Shown in pieces: positions 33,461-40,976 of a stretch of 64,000 nucleotides of DNA (position 1 is the stretch's first letter; each line of letters starts with the position of its first letter). Source of the DNA: Pseudoflavonifractor gallinarum. GTDB taxonomy: Bacteria > Bacillota > Clostridia > Oscillospirales > Oscillospiraceae. A program made the translations under genes and the position numbers. A model generated the notes under the pieces. It searched no databases. It had not been told where the DNA came from and worked only from the letters and a program-made list of their open reading frames with translations. The DNA is taken from NCBI RefSeq assembly GCF_014982855.1, contig NZ_JADCKF010000014.1, positions 1-64,000 of the forward strand, written 5' to 3'.

Positions 33461-34821
33461 GGCTTTAACCCTCCCTTTTCCTGGAGCAGAGCGGCCTCCT
33501 CCTGGAGGCGGAAGACCGAGCGGGCCTCCTCGATGCGGGTGAGGCGGCCGTCCTCCAGCACCACCTCGCCCTCCACCAGTGTGGTGCGGACGCCGGCCGG
33601 GCTGGCGTTATAGATAATAGAGGTGACCGGATCAAAGCTGGGGACGGTGGTGCAGTTCATGGGATCGTAGAGGAAGAGATCGGCCCGCTTTCCCACCTCC
33701 AGGGAGCCCAGGTCCTTTTCGCGGTGGATGCTCCGGGCGCCGTCGATGGTGGCCATCTCCAGAAGGCGCATGGCGGGGAGGACCGTGGGGTCCCGGTAGA
33801 AGGCCTTCTGCCACAGGGCGGAGATCTTCAGCACCTCCAGCATGTTCTGACTGTCGTTGGAGGCCGCTCCGTCCGTGGCCAGGCCCACGGGGATGCCGTG
33901 CTCCAGCAGCTGGCACACCGGCAGGGTCTGGTACCCCATGAGCATGTTGGAGATGGCATTATAGGAGACGCTCACCCCGTGCCGGGCCAGGGTCTCCACC
34001 TCGTGGGGCTGGATCAGGGCGCAGTGGACGGTCAGGAGCTTGGTGTCCAGAACGCCGGTCTTTTCGTAAAATTCAATGGTGGATACCCCGTGGCGCTCCA
34101 GACAGAAGGCGTTGTCCTCCTCGGTCTCCAGCGTGTGGATGGTCAGGAGGGTGTCCAGCTCCCGGGCCAGATCGGCGCAGCGGCGGAAGCCGTCCTCGGA
34201 CAGGCTCCAGACAATGCCGGGGGCGATGGCGACATCGATGCGGGGGTCGGAGCGGTACTGGCTGTGGAGACGGCGCACGTCGTCAAAGAAGTCCTCCATG
34301 GCCTCCACATGGGGCGGCTTGCAGGGGTCGGGGTAGTCCTCCGTGTTGGCATGTCCCCGGGCCAGCACGCCCCGGATGCCGATGTCCTGAAAGGCCTTGA
34401 TGACCGCATCGCTCAGGCCGGGCCGTCCGTGGGCGTACTGGTAGTCCACACAGGTGGTCACACCGCTGTGGAGCTGCTCCGCACAGCCCACCAGAGCGGC
34501 CCAGTAGATGTTTTCCGGGGTAATGTTGCGGTAATGGGCGATAATGCACTCATCCAGCCAGCGGATGAGCCCCAGATCCTTGCCGAGATTTTTCAGCAGC
34601 ATCTGGAAGAGGTGGTTGTGGGTGTTGATAAAGCCGGGGTATGCAATGGTGCCGGAGGCGTCCAGAACGTGGGGGGCGCTGTACTGCTCCAGCAACGCTT
34701 GGGTGGGAAGGATGGCGGCGATCCGGCCATCCCGGATGGCGATGCCGTGATCGGAAAGAATGCGGCGCTGGGGATCCATGGTGACCAGGGTTGCGTGAAC
34801 GATCAGACGGTCTGCCTGCAT
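33457..34821 (-). CDS. amidohydrolase, purine/pterin deaminase type (third paralog)
   Basis: A 454-residue hydrolase close to the product of 26880-28289. It has GFINTHNHLFQMLLKNLG (metal His pair), LLTIHTLETEEDNAF, LLTVHCALIQPHEVE and the Asp in VGLATDGAASNDSQNMLEVLK. Superfamily strand: LGSLEVGKRADLFLYDP. The start ATG 34821 follows GGAGGG. It forms a two-gene operon with a flavodoxin-fold reductase and is divergent from an XRE-cupin regulator. Probable substrate: a purine, pterin or related N-heterocycle. With SsnA there are three members of this superfamily in 14 kb. Confidence 0.85.
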   Translation of the reverse strand: MQADRLIVHATLVTMDPQRRILSDHGIAIRDGRIAAILPTQALLEQYSAPHVLDASGTIAYPGFINTHNHLFQMLLKNLGKDLGLIRWLDECIIAHYRNITPENIYWAALVGCAEQLHSGVTTCVDYQYAHGRPGLSDAVIKAFQDIGIRGVLARGHANTEDYPDPCKPPHVEAMEDFFDDVRRLHSQYRSDPRIDVAIAPGIVWSLSEDGFRRCADLARELDTLLTIHTLETEEDNAFCLERHGVSTIEFYEKTGVLDTKLLTVHCALIQPHEVETLARHGVSVSYNAISNMLMGYQTLPVCQLLEHGIPVGLATDGAASNDSQNMLEVLKISALWQKAFYRDPTVLPAMRLLEMATIDGARSIHREKDLGSLEVGKRADLFLYDPMNCTTVPSFDPVTSIIYNASPAGVRTTLVEGEVVLEDGRLTRIEEARSVFRLQEEAALLQEKGGLKP

Positions 34822-34888
34822 AAGTATCCCTCCTGAACCAGATATGGATGGTTCTATTATGCTCCGATTTTTATAAATGTCAATAAAA

Positions 34889-34904
34889 TTTTATAATTAT
34901 AAAA
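34889..34904. promoter_or_regulatory. perfect 16-bp AT palindrome, candidate operator
   Basis: TTTTATAATTATAAAA is fully self-complementary and sits in the 148-base gap between the divergent amidohydrolase and XRE-cupin genes, just upstream of the regulator's -35 box. It is a likely binding site for the adjacent regulator. Confidence 0.5.
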
Positions 34905-34909
34905 AAGCT

Positions 34910-34939
34910 TTGACGGGCGAGGGATACGACTGCTATAAT
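34910..34939 (+). promoter_or_regulatory. promoter of the XRE-cupin regulator
   Basis: TTGACG and TATAAT are 18 bases apart, 30 bases before the start codon. Confidence 0.7.
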
Positions 34940-34969
34940 AGACAAAAACGGCCGACAGGAGGAACGGGA

Positions 34970-35521
34970 ATGGAAGTGGGAGAAAAGCTCAAGCGCCTGC
35001 GGAAAGAGCGGGGGCTCACGCTTCAGGCGCTGGCCGACAAGAGCGGGCTCTCGGTGAGCTACCTGAGCAATGTGGAGCGGGAGGCCACCAGTCCTACGCT
35101 CCAGCATCTGGGACAGATCTGCCGGGCGCTGGACATCCTGATCGCGGATTTTTTGACAGAACCCGCCCAGGAGCACCGCCTCTATGCCCGGCGGGAGGAA
35201 TTTGAGCCTGTGTTCCGCCTCCACTCCAGGGTGCAGTATGAGCTGGCCCTGTGCGGCAATCCTCCCTACAAATGCGTCTGCATCACCATGCAGGGGGGCG
35301 GGGAGGAAAAGGAGTACAGTATGGGCCTGCCGGAGGGGAATTTCCTCCTGGTCACCCAGGGGAGCATGCGTCTGGAGATGGAGGGCATGTCCTGTACTCT
35401 GCACCCCATGGACGTGGCGCTGGTGCCCGCCCACACCCCCCATACCTACGCCAATGCCGGGGAGGAGCCCTGCATTTCCTACTGGTTTTCCCTGGCACCG
35501 GCAGAGCCATCCCGATTTTAA
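34970..35521 (+). CDS. XRE-family regulator with cupin sensor domain
   Basis: A 183-residue transcription factor. Residues 5-60 form a helix-turn-helix (LKRLRKERGLTLQALADKSGLSVSYLSNVERE). Residues 100-180 form a cupin barrel (GLPEGNFLLVTQGSMRLEMEGMSCTLHPMDVALVPAHTPHTYANAGEEPC) with His residues that could hold a ligand or metal. ATG 34970 follows AGGAGG by 7 bases. It is divergent from the amidohydrolase-reductase operon, with a perfect palindrome between them, so it probably regulates that operon and itself. This fold is usual for regulators of amino acid, polyamine or purine use. Confidence 0.88.
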   Translation: MEVGEKLKRLRKERGLTLQALADKSGLSVSYLSNVEREATSPTLQHLGQICRALDILIADFLTEPAQEHRLYARREEFEPVFRLHSRVQYELALCGNPPYKCVCITMQGGGEEKEYSMGLPEGNFLLVTQGSMRLEMEGMSCTLHPMDVALVPAHTPHTYANAGEEPCISYWFSLAPAEPSRF

Positions 35522-35532
35522 GCAAACAGAGC

Positions 35533-35577
35533 GGCCCCGGTACCTCTCCTGCGGGAGATGGTACCGGGGCCACTGTA
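35533..35577 (+). terminator. terminator after the XRE-cupin gene
   Basis: GGCCCCGGTACC pairs with its complement (35560-35571) around an inner TCTCC/GGAGA stem and is followed by a T-rich tract. Confidence 0.75.
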
Positions 35578-35591
35578 TTTTTGAATGAGAA

Positions 35592-36119
35592 TTAAGCCGC
35601 CCGGCCCAGAGTGGCGCTTTGGGCGGGGGAGAGCAGGGTGACGGGGGCCTCTTCCACGACCGGGGGCGTCAGACGGAGAAGCTCTGCCACGGCACAGAGC
35701 TTGTCCATGGCGCCCACCACCACGGATTCCAGGCAGTGATGGGGGCGGGTGATGGCGAGAGGGAACATATGGGTGGCGATGATGTCGGCCTCTGTGGGGT
35801 TGAGCGGAAAGCGCGCCTGGGCATTCTTCAGCGCCACCAGCGGGTGGTCAAAGGCGTGGTTCACATGGGGATGGGTGGACTTGTCCTGCCAGTTGTAGAG
35901 GTAGAGGTCGTGGAGCAGTCCGCCCCGGGCGGCCGAGCGCATATCCAGTCCCAGGGCGCGGCAGAGGCGGAAGCTGAGATAGGATACCAGCAGGCTGTGG
36001 TGAAAACAGCTGAATCCCTTGGCATGCTGGGGAAGCTGGCGCATAGCGCACACATCCGGATGGGCCAGAAGATCCTCCACAAAGGGAAGGTATTCGTCTC
36101 TGTATTTGAAATTCCACAT
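35592..36119 (-). CDS. HD-domain phosphohydrolase
   Basis: A 175-residue HD-superfamily protein. Metal ligands are visible as H in CFHHSLLVSYLSFRL, the HD pair in ARGGLLHDLYLYNW, H in NHAFDHP and the ADIIATHMFPL region. It probably hydrolyses phosphodiester or nucleotide phosphates; the substrate is unknown. The start ATG 36119 follows AAAGGAG by 8 bases. Single gene. I see no partner. Confidence 0.8.
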   Translation of the reverse strand: MWNFKYRDEYLPFVEDLLAHPDVCAMRQLPQHAKGFSCFHHSLLVSYLSFRLCRALGLDMRSAARGGLLHDLYLYNWQDKSTHPHVNHAFDHPLVALKNAQARFPLNPTEADIIATHMFPLAITRPHHCLESVVVGAMDKLCAVAELLRLTPPVVEEAPVTLLSPAQSATLGRAA

Positions 36120-36254
36120 AGGGCGGACTCCTTTCTCTGGTTGTAGCTCTAGGATACCAGAGGAAGGTAAAGAACATGAGACGAACTCTTTAAGATTTTC
36201 AAAAGAGCGGGTAAAACTTTTGGAAAGAGAGGAAGAAACGGCGGCCTGTACACG

Positions 36255-36288
36255 ATAAAAAAGACGCCCGCAGACATGCGGGCGTCTT
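36255..36288 (-). terminator. terminator of the cytidylate-kinase-like gene
   Basis: AAGACGCCCGC with its complement and a 6-base loop is followed on the minus strand by a TTTTTT run, 35 bases past the gene stop. Confidence 0.9.
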
Positions 36289-36322
36289 TGATGACGCAAT
36301 AAAGGAGAGCGTGGAGCGGAAA

Positions 36323-36907
36323 TCAACCCTCCACCAGAGAGTAGATCAGATCGGTGCAGCGATCCACACCCAGCACGCTGCTGTCCAGGCAGAGGTGGTA
36401 GTTGGCGGCCTGCCCCCAGTTGCGGTCGGTATAGTACTTATAGTAGGCGATGCGGCGCTTATCCTTGTCCAGGATGCGCTTTTCCGGCGTGTCCGCTTTT
36501 TCGCCGTAGAGCCGGACGATGCGGTCCTTTTTGAACTCCATGTTGGCGTGGATAAAGACGTTGAGACAGTCGGTGCGCTCCTTGAGGAAATAGTCGGCGC
36601 AGCGGCCCACGATGACGCAGGGACCCTGCTCGGCCAGATCCTGAATGATCTTGCGCTGGGTGATATAGATCTGATCGGAGAGGGCGTTGTTGGCCCAGTT
36701 GTTCAGGGTAAACAGGAAGCTGCTGGTGGCGCTGGCCTCCTCGCTGAAGCTCTGGATAAAGCTCTGGGACATACCGCTCTCCTTGGCAATCTGGGTGACC
36801 AGCTCCTCATCGTAGCAGGTCACGCCCATGCGCTGGGCCACCTGCTTGCCGATGGTGCGTCCTCCGCTGCCAAATTCCCGGTTGATGGTGACGATACGAA
36901 AGCCCAT
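36323..36907 (-). CDS. cytidylate kinase-like family protein
   Basis: A 194-residue P-loop protein of the cytidylate kinase-like family. The nucleotide loop is INREFGSGGRTIGKQVAQRMG, then DEELVTQIAKESG and VIVGRCADYFLKER, and an Arg-rich lid DKDKRRIAYYKYYTDRNWGQA. Such stand-alone proteins differ from the true Cmk in substrate region and their physiological substrate is not established. The start ATG 36907 is preceded by GGGAGG. A weak promoter candidate (TTGCGC, 17 bases, TAAAAT on the minus strand) lies near 37014-37042. It stands just downstream of miaA. Confidence 0.82.
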   Translation of the reverse strand: MGFRIVTINREFGSGGRTIGKQVAQRMGVTCYDEELVTQIAKESGMSQSFIQSFSEEASATSSFLFTLNNWANNALSDQIYITQRKIIQDLAEQGPCVIVGRCADYFLKERTDCLNVFIHANMEFKKDRIVRLYGEKADTPEKRILDKDKRRIAYYKYYTDRNWGQAANYHLCLDSSVLGVDRCTDLIYSLVEG

Positions 36908-37051
36908 TACACTCCGTTCCTCCCTTGGATGGTTTCACAGCCCGGAAGAACGGGCCATGGTAAAGGTCTGTGCCCGGTTCCGCCAAGGCAGGGCGGAATG
37001 GGCTTACTTCCCTATTTTACCATGTGCCGTCAAGGGGCGCAAGACCCGCCC

Positions 37052-37954
37052 TCAGCCCCGGAGGAAGGCGTCGGCGGCCTGGATGGCCTGGGAGAGGGGG
37101 GCCCCCTCCGTGTCCAGCCAGAGGACGTCCCGGTCCTTTTTGAACCATACCATCTGCCGCTTGGCAAAGCGCTTGATGGCCCGGCCCAGTTCGTCAAAGA
37201 GCTCGTCTTGGGAGGAGAGCTTGCCGGTGAGATACCAGAGGATGTAGCGGTATTCCAGCCCCAACCCCTCCAAGAAGGCGTCGGTGGCCCCCTCTGCCCG
37301 CAGGCGGGCCACCTCCTCGATCATGCCGTCGTCCAGCCGCTTCTGGAGCCGCTCGTCGATGCGCCGGCAGAGGACATCCCGGGGATAGGTCATGCCCAGC
37401 TGGAGGACCTCATACCGGGGCACACGGGGGGATTCGGTGAGGGAATCTCCCGAGAGAAGTTTTTCCATGGTGCGCACCAGGCGGTGACGGTTCTTCTCCT
37501 CGCCGCCCGAGAGGGTGCGCCCGGTCTGGGCGCGGAACATGGCATAGAGCTCCTCGGCGCTCTTGCGCTCCAGCTGCGCCCGGAGGACGGGGTCGGGCTG
37601 GCTCTCCTGAAAGGTGTACCCCTCGGCCACCGCCCGGACATAGAGCCCGGTGCCCCCCACCAGGAGGGGGACCTTCCCCCGGGCCAGGATGTCGTCGATG
37701 GCGGCGTAGGCGTCCCGCTGGAACTCGGCCACCGAATAGCTCTGGTTGGGGGAGACCACGTCCAGCAGGTGGTGGGGTACCCCGTCCATCTCCTCCTCTG
37801 TGACCTTACCGGTGCCCAGGTCTAGGCCCCGGTAGACCTGCCGGGAGTCGGCGGAGACGATCTCGCCTCCCACATGCTTGGCCAGCTCCACACCCAGGCC
37901 GCTTTTGCCGCAGGCGGTGGTGCCCAGTATCACGATCAGTTTTGGCAGTGCCAT
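37052..37954 (-). CDS. miaA: tRNA dimethylallyltransferase MiaA
   Basis: A 300-residue enzyme that adds dimethylallyl to A37 of tRNAs reading UNN codons. The P-loop is ILGTTACGKSGLGVELAK, then ADSRQVYRGLDLGTGK, the substrate-binding DVVSPNQSYSVAEFQRDA, PLLVGGTGLYVRAV, and the C-terminal YAKRQMVWFKKD-type end (RFAKRQMVWFKKDRDVLWLD). ATG 37954 follows AGAAGGATG. In many Clostridia it lies next to mutL and hfq; neither is here. Length is normal. Confidence 0.97.
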   Translation of the reverse strand: MALPKLIVILGTTACGKSGLGVELAKHVGGEIVSADSRQVYRGLDLGTGKVTEEEMDGVPHHLLDVVSPNQSYSVAEFQRDAYAAIDDILARGKVPLLVGGTGLYVRAVAEGYTFQESQPDPVLRAQLERKSAEELYAMFRAQTGRTLSGGEEKNRHRLVRTMEKLLSGDSLTESPRVPRYEVLQLGMTYPRDVLCRRIDERLQKRLDDGMIEEVARLRAEGATDAFLEGLGLEYRYILWYLTGKLSSQDELFDELGRAIKRFAKRQMVWFKKDRDVLWLDTEGAPLSQAIQAADAFLRG

Positions 37955-38046
37955 GTTCGCACATCCTTCTGTCAGCCCGCGCTCGGCCGGGCATGGTGTT
38001 TCGGCTATTCTACCACAAAAGCAGGGCAGGGGCAACTTGGGGACGG

Positions 38047-39450
38047 CTACGCCACCGGCAGTACGCAGTCCCCGATGGCAATGGAGGCGATCTCGCCGGG
38101 GTCCCAGAAAGTAAAGGCGGAATCCGAGCAAAGGGGCCTGGAGAGGGAGAGGACACAGCAGCTCTCTCCGGCAAATTCGCTCACATAACCGCCGGTACAC
38201 TCCAGGGAAAGAATGGTGCCGTCTGTTTTGGTGAGAGAGCAGGGGATCTGCGTGTCCTGATAGAGGCATTCATAGGGGGTGAGATCATTCCCCGCACCGA
38301 TCAGGGAGATCCCCAGAGGGGTGATCTGCAAGGTGTGGATGGGCAAGGTTTGGCCGGCCAGCTCCAGTCCGTCCAGCGGAACGGAGATGCTTGTGACAGT
38401 ATCTACCTGGAAGGGGATGGAGAAGGAGGAGTCAGGCACCAGCGGAGTGCAGGCATAGACGACCTCCAGCTCCAGCCAGGGGAGATCCTCCGGGGTAAAG
38501 GGGCAGTCCTGGAAGCTGTATACATAGGAGCCTTCCCCGTTTTCCAGCTCATAGCAGCGCATGGAGCCGTGATAGTACCGCGCACCGGTGCGGGTATCGA
38601 CGATGGCGTTGGGGTAGACCTTATCACAGAGGATGTCGTTCTGTACGCCCATGTCCGGAGCGCTGATCCCGATGGAAAGGCCCTTCTCCTCCAGCATGAC
38701 CGCACCATGAAGAACAGCACCGGAGAAACCATCCACAGCCGGGACCGGGAGAGCGGCATTCTGGCGGGAGAGCGCGGCGGAGATCCCGGAAAAATCAGAG
38801 GGGGAATAGGTGTCCCAGTGCTCTGCGGAGAGCTCCGCCAGAGACAAAACCGCTGTTTTATTGTATGGGGTCTTTCCCAGGGCAAAGAGGTCCAGGGTCA
38901 GGGTTTCATCCGCCAGGGAGGCGGCCCGGTCGGCAGTGGAGGCCTGAAGGACATAGTAGAGGGCCTTTTGGTCTGTGCTCTGCTGCGGGGCAGAAACCGC
39001 GTGCAGGGACAGGGATGTGCCGTCGGACAGAGAGAGGGACGGGGCGCGGCGCAGGGAGGAGAGGTTGAGGCCCACCGCCGGGTCGATCACCCCGCCATCC
39101 GCCCGGGTGAGGGAGAGAAGGAGCAGGACGCCGGTATCCTCGGCCACCGCGTCCTCCAGCGTGAGGGTGTATTCCCCTTTGGTCTGGGAGAGCCCCAGCT
39201 CGGTCACCGCGCTGGAAGGAATGGGCGAGGAGAAGAAATACCGCCAGGCGTCCGTGAGACCGACGGCCGCCGCGGCCGCGCCCAAAACGGCCAGCAGACA
39301 GGCGCAGACCAGGGCCATGCGGACATAGGGGCGCCGGTGCGTCCTGCGCGCGGCGAGGCGGGCATGGATGCCCGCTTCCAGCGGGGCGGGGGGCGTTTGG
39401 ATGGAGGAGAGGGCCTGGAAGATCCGCTCTTCTTCCGGTGTGCGTTTCAT
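38047..39450 (-). CDS. membrane-anchored anti-sigma-like protein (DUF4179 type)
   Basis: A 467-residue protein. The cytosolic N-terminus (first 42 residues: TPEEERIFQALSSIQTPPAPLEAGIHARL) would bind the sigma factor. One membrane helix follows (MALVCACLLAVLGAAAAAVGL, about 45-65). The large extracytoplasmic part has two beta-rich segments resembling DUF4179 and its partner domain. It overlaps the ECF sigma gene by 4 bases (ATGA), the usual layout of sigma/anti-sigma pairs. It is inferred to hold the sigma factor inactive until an envelope signal is sensed. Confidence 0.8.
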   Translation of the reverse strand: MKRTPEEERIFQALSSIQTPPAPLEAGIHARLAARRTHRRPYVRMALVCACLLAVLGAAAAAVGLTDAWRYFFSSPIPSSAVTELGLSQTKGEYTLTLEDAVAEDTGVLLLLSLTRADGGVIDPAVGLNLSSLRRAPSLSLSDGTSLSLHAVSAPQQSTDQKALYYVLQASTADRAASLADETLTLDLFALGKTPYNKTAVLSLAELSAEHWDTYSPSDFSGISAALSRQNAALPVPAVDGFSGAVLHGAVMLEEKGLSIGISAPDMGVQNDILCDKVYPNAIVDTRTGARYYHGSMRCYELENGEGSYVYSFQDCPFTPEDLPWLELEVVYACTPLVPDSSFSIPFQVDTVTSISVPLDGLELAGQTLPIHTLQITPLGISLIGAGNDLTPYECLYQDTQIPCSLTKTDGTILSLECTGGYVSEFAGESCCVLSLSRPLCSDSAFTFWDPGEIASIAIGDCVLPVA

Positions 39451-39956
39451 AGAGATTCCTCCTGTTCGGTCAGAGCCCGGGCCAGTTTATGCCGGGCGCG
39501 CTCATAGCGTTTCCGCAGGGTGGCCGCGCTGTGCCCTAACATTTGGGAGAGTTCCTCATAGCTGCGCTCCTCCATGACGCGGCCAAAGACCAGCGCCCGC
39601 TCCTGCGGGGAGAGGGTCAGGAGCGCCGCGCGGAGCTGGGGACCGATGTAGTCCGGATCAGACACAGGGGTGGCCGGGGGAGAAAAGAGCTGCCGCTTCC
39701 GGCGGCGCAGGAGATCTATGCAGGTGGTATAGGCCAGCCGGTAGAGCCAGGCGGAGAGGTTGGAGCCGCGCCGGAACCGGGCGCGGCGGGTATAAGCTTT
39801 ACAAAACGTAATCTGGACTGCGTCCTGCGCCTCATGGTAATCACACAGAATGTGGTGACAGTAACGCAGCAGAGGAGGGCCGTACCGAGAGACGGCCTCT
39901 GAGAGGATCTCGTCATCTGCCTCGGGGAAGCGCTCCTCCAGTGCCTGTGTGTCCAT
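39447..39956 (-). CDS. ECF-type RNA polymerase sigma factor
   Basis: A 169-residue sigma-70 family protein. Region 2 is LLRYCHHILCDYHEAQDAVQITFCKAYTRRARFRRGSNLSAWLYRLAYTTCIDLLRRRK, with the core -10-binding helix. Region 4 is LSPQERALVFGRVMEERSYEELSQMLGHSAATLRKRYERARHKL. ATG 39956 lies 46 bases after the -10 element of a promoter that recurs before the nearby SLH gene, so the sigma factor probably recognises its own promoter. Overlap with the downstream anti-sigma gene points to co-translation. Confidence 0.93.
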   Translation of the reverse strand: MDTQALEERFPEADDEILSEAVSRYGPPLLRYCHHILCDYHEAQDAVQITFCKAYTRRARFRRGSNLSAWLYRLAYTTCIDLLRRRKRQLFSPPATPVSDPDYIGPQLRAALLTLSPQERALVFGRVMEERSYEELSQMLGHSAATLRKRYERARHKLARALTEQEESL

Positions 39957-40001
39957 CCTACCACTTCCTTTCTGCTGGATCGGAAAACCGGTTTTCACCC
40001 A

Positions 40002-40031
40002 TATAACGCACGGCAAAGCGGTTTTGTGACA
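40002..40031 (-). promoter_or_regulatory. ECF-type promoter of the sigma factor gene
   Basis: On the minus strand, TGTCACAAAA, 13 bases, CGTTATA. The same two elements with identical spacing precede the SLH gene (40888-40917). Confidence 0.7.
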
Positions 40032-40034
40032 GGC

Positions 40035-40085
40035 GTACAGCTGAGCGGCGGCGCCCTCAAAAAGGGCGCCGCCGCTCAGCTGTAC
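40035..40085. terminator. 23-bp perfect hairpin between SLH gene and sigma promoter
   Basis: 40035-40057 and 40063-40085 are perfect complements with a 5-base loop. It begins at the SLH gene stop and ends 4 bases from the ECF promoter. There is no T tract, but the stem is strong enough to block read-through or protect the 3' end. Confidence 0.65.
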
Positions 40086-40786
40086 TACTCGGATTCTGCC
40101 TGTGCAAAAACGCTGGTGAGGAGGGTGTCTTTCTGCTCCACCCGTGTGCAGCATTTGACGCCGTCGGAACCGGTGGTCTCCTCATAGGTGACAAGGGGGA
40201 TGTTCAGGGCGTTGTAGACCATCTGGGCGGCCATATCCCGAGTCAGGGGCGTGGAGCTGTCAAAGGAGCCCATGTCCGCATAGAGCCCGGCCTGATCGGC
40301 CAGAATATCTACCGTGATGCGCCATGTGGCACCGCTGATCCCCTCGTAGTCCGCCCGATAGCCCAGGGCGGAGAGGAGCATCCGAGCCCCCTCCACAATG
40401 GTGACCGGGTCGTCGGGGGCAAAGACCGTCTCGCTCCGGCCGGAGATAATCCCAAGGGAGGCACAGTAGGTAATACAGTCCTGGGCCCAGTGGCCCTCGG
40501 TGTCCGGGAAGGACGCGGCGGTATTCTCCAGGGTGGGGATCTTTCCGCCGTTGAGCATGAGGGTGACCAGCCGGGCAAAGGAGGCCCGGTCGATGTTCTG
40601 CGCGGGGGCAAAGGAGCCATCCGGCAGACCGGCGAAGAGCCCCAGGTCGGCCACGGCGGTGACGGCATCCGGATGGACGATCTGGTCCTGGTCGGAGAAG
40701 GCCGCCGCGGCGGCCCCGGGACAGAGCAGGCCCAGGGTCAGGGCCGACGCTAGGCCCAGAGAGAGGAGCGGGTGCAGACGTTTCAT
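40085..40786 (-). CDS. secreted S-layer homology (SLH) domain protein
   Basis: A 233-residue exported protein consisting of a signal peptide (MKRLHPLLSLGLASALTLGLLCPGAAAAA) and three SLH repeats (AVADLGLFAGLPDGSFAPAQNIDRASFARLVTLML, FPDTEGHWAQDCITYCASLGIISG, SSTPLTRDMAAQMVYNAL), plus a short tail. SLH repeats bind pyruvylated wall polymers. ATG 40786 follows AAAGGAGG. Its promoter matches that of the neighbouring ECF sigma gene, so it is a probable regulon member with a wall-stress role. Confidence 0.9.
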   Translation of the reverse strand: MKRLHPLLSLGLASALTLGLLCPGAAAAAFSDQDQIVHPDAVTAVADLGLFAGLPDGSFAPAQNIDRASFARLVTLMLNGGKIPTLENTAASFPDTEGHWAQDCITYCASLGIISGRSETVFAPDDPVTIVEGARMLLSALGYRADYEGISGATWRITVDILADQAGLYADMGSFDSSTPLTRDMAAQMVYNALNIPLVTYEETTGSDGVKCCTRVEQKDTLLTSVFAQAESE

Positions 40787-40887
40787 GTGAGATTCCTCCT
40801 TTTTCCGCTGTTTGTGTAGAGTCGAGAACGGCGGCCTCCCGTTAGAAGCGCCTGTTCGGCGGGGGCGGAAAGCCGGGGTTCTTTTTC

Positions 40888-40917
40888 TATAACGTACGGA
40901 AGGCCCATTTTGAGACA
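40888..40917 (-). promoter_or_regulatory. ECF-type promoter of the SLH gene
   Basis: On the minus strand, TGTCTCAAAA, 13 bases, CGTTATA. It differs from the sigma-gene promoter by one base in the -35 element and none in the -10 element. Confidence 0.7.
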
Positions 40918-40924
40918 GAAAAAG

Positions 40925-40959
40925 TAAAAAAACGGGCGCGCAGCCGCGCGCCCGTTTTT
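40925..40959 (-). terminator. terminator of the 5'-nucleotidase gene
   Basis: CGGGCGCGC-AGCC-GCGCGCCCG is flanked by A and T runs, so it would end transcription on the minus strand (and could also on the plus). Confidence 0.85.
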
Positions 40960-40976
40960 GACCGATGGGGAAAAGC

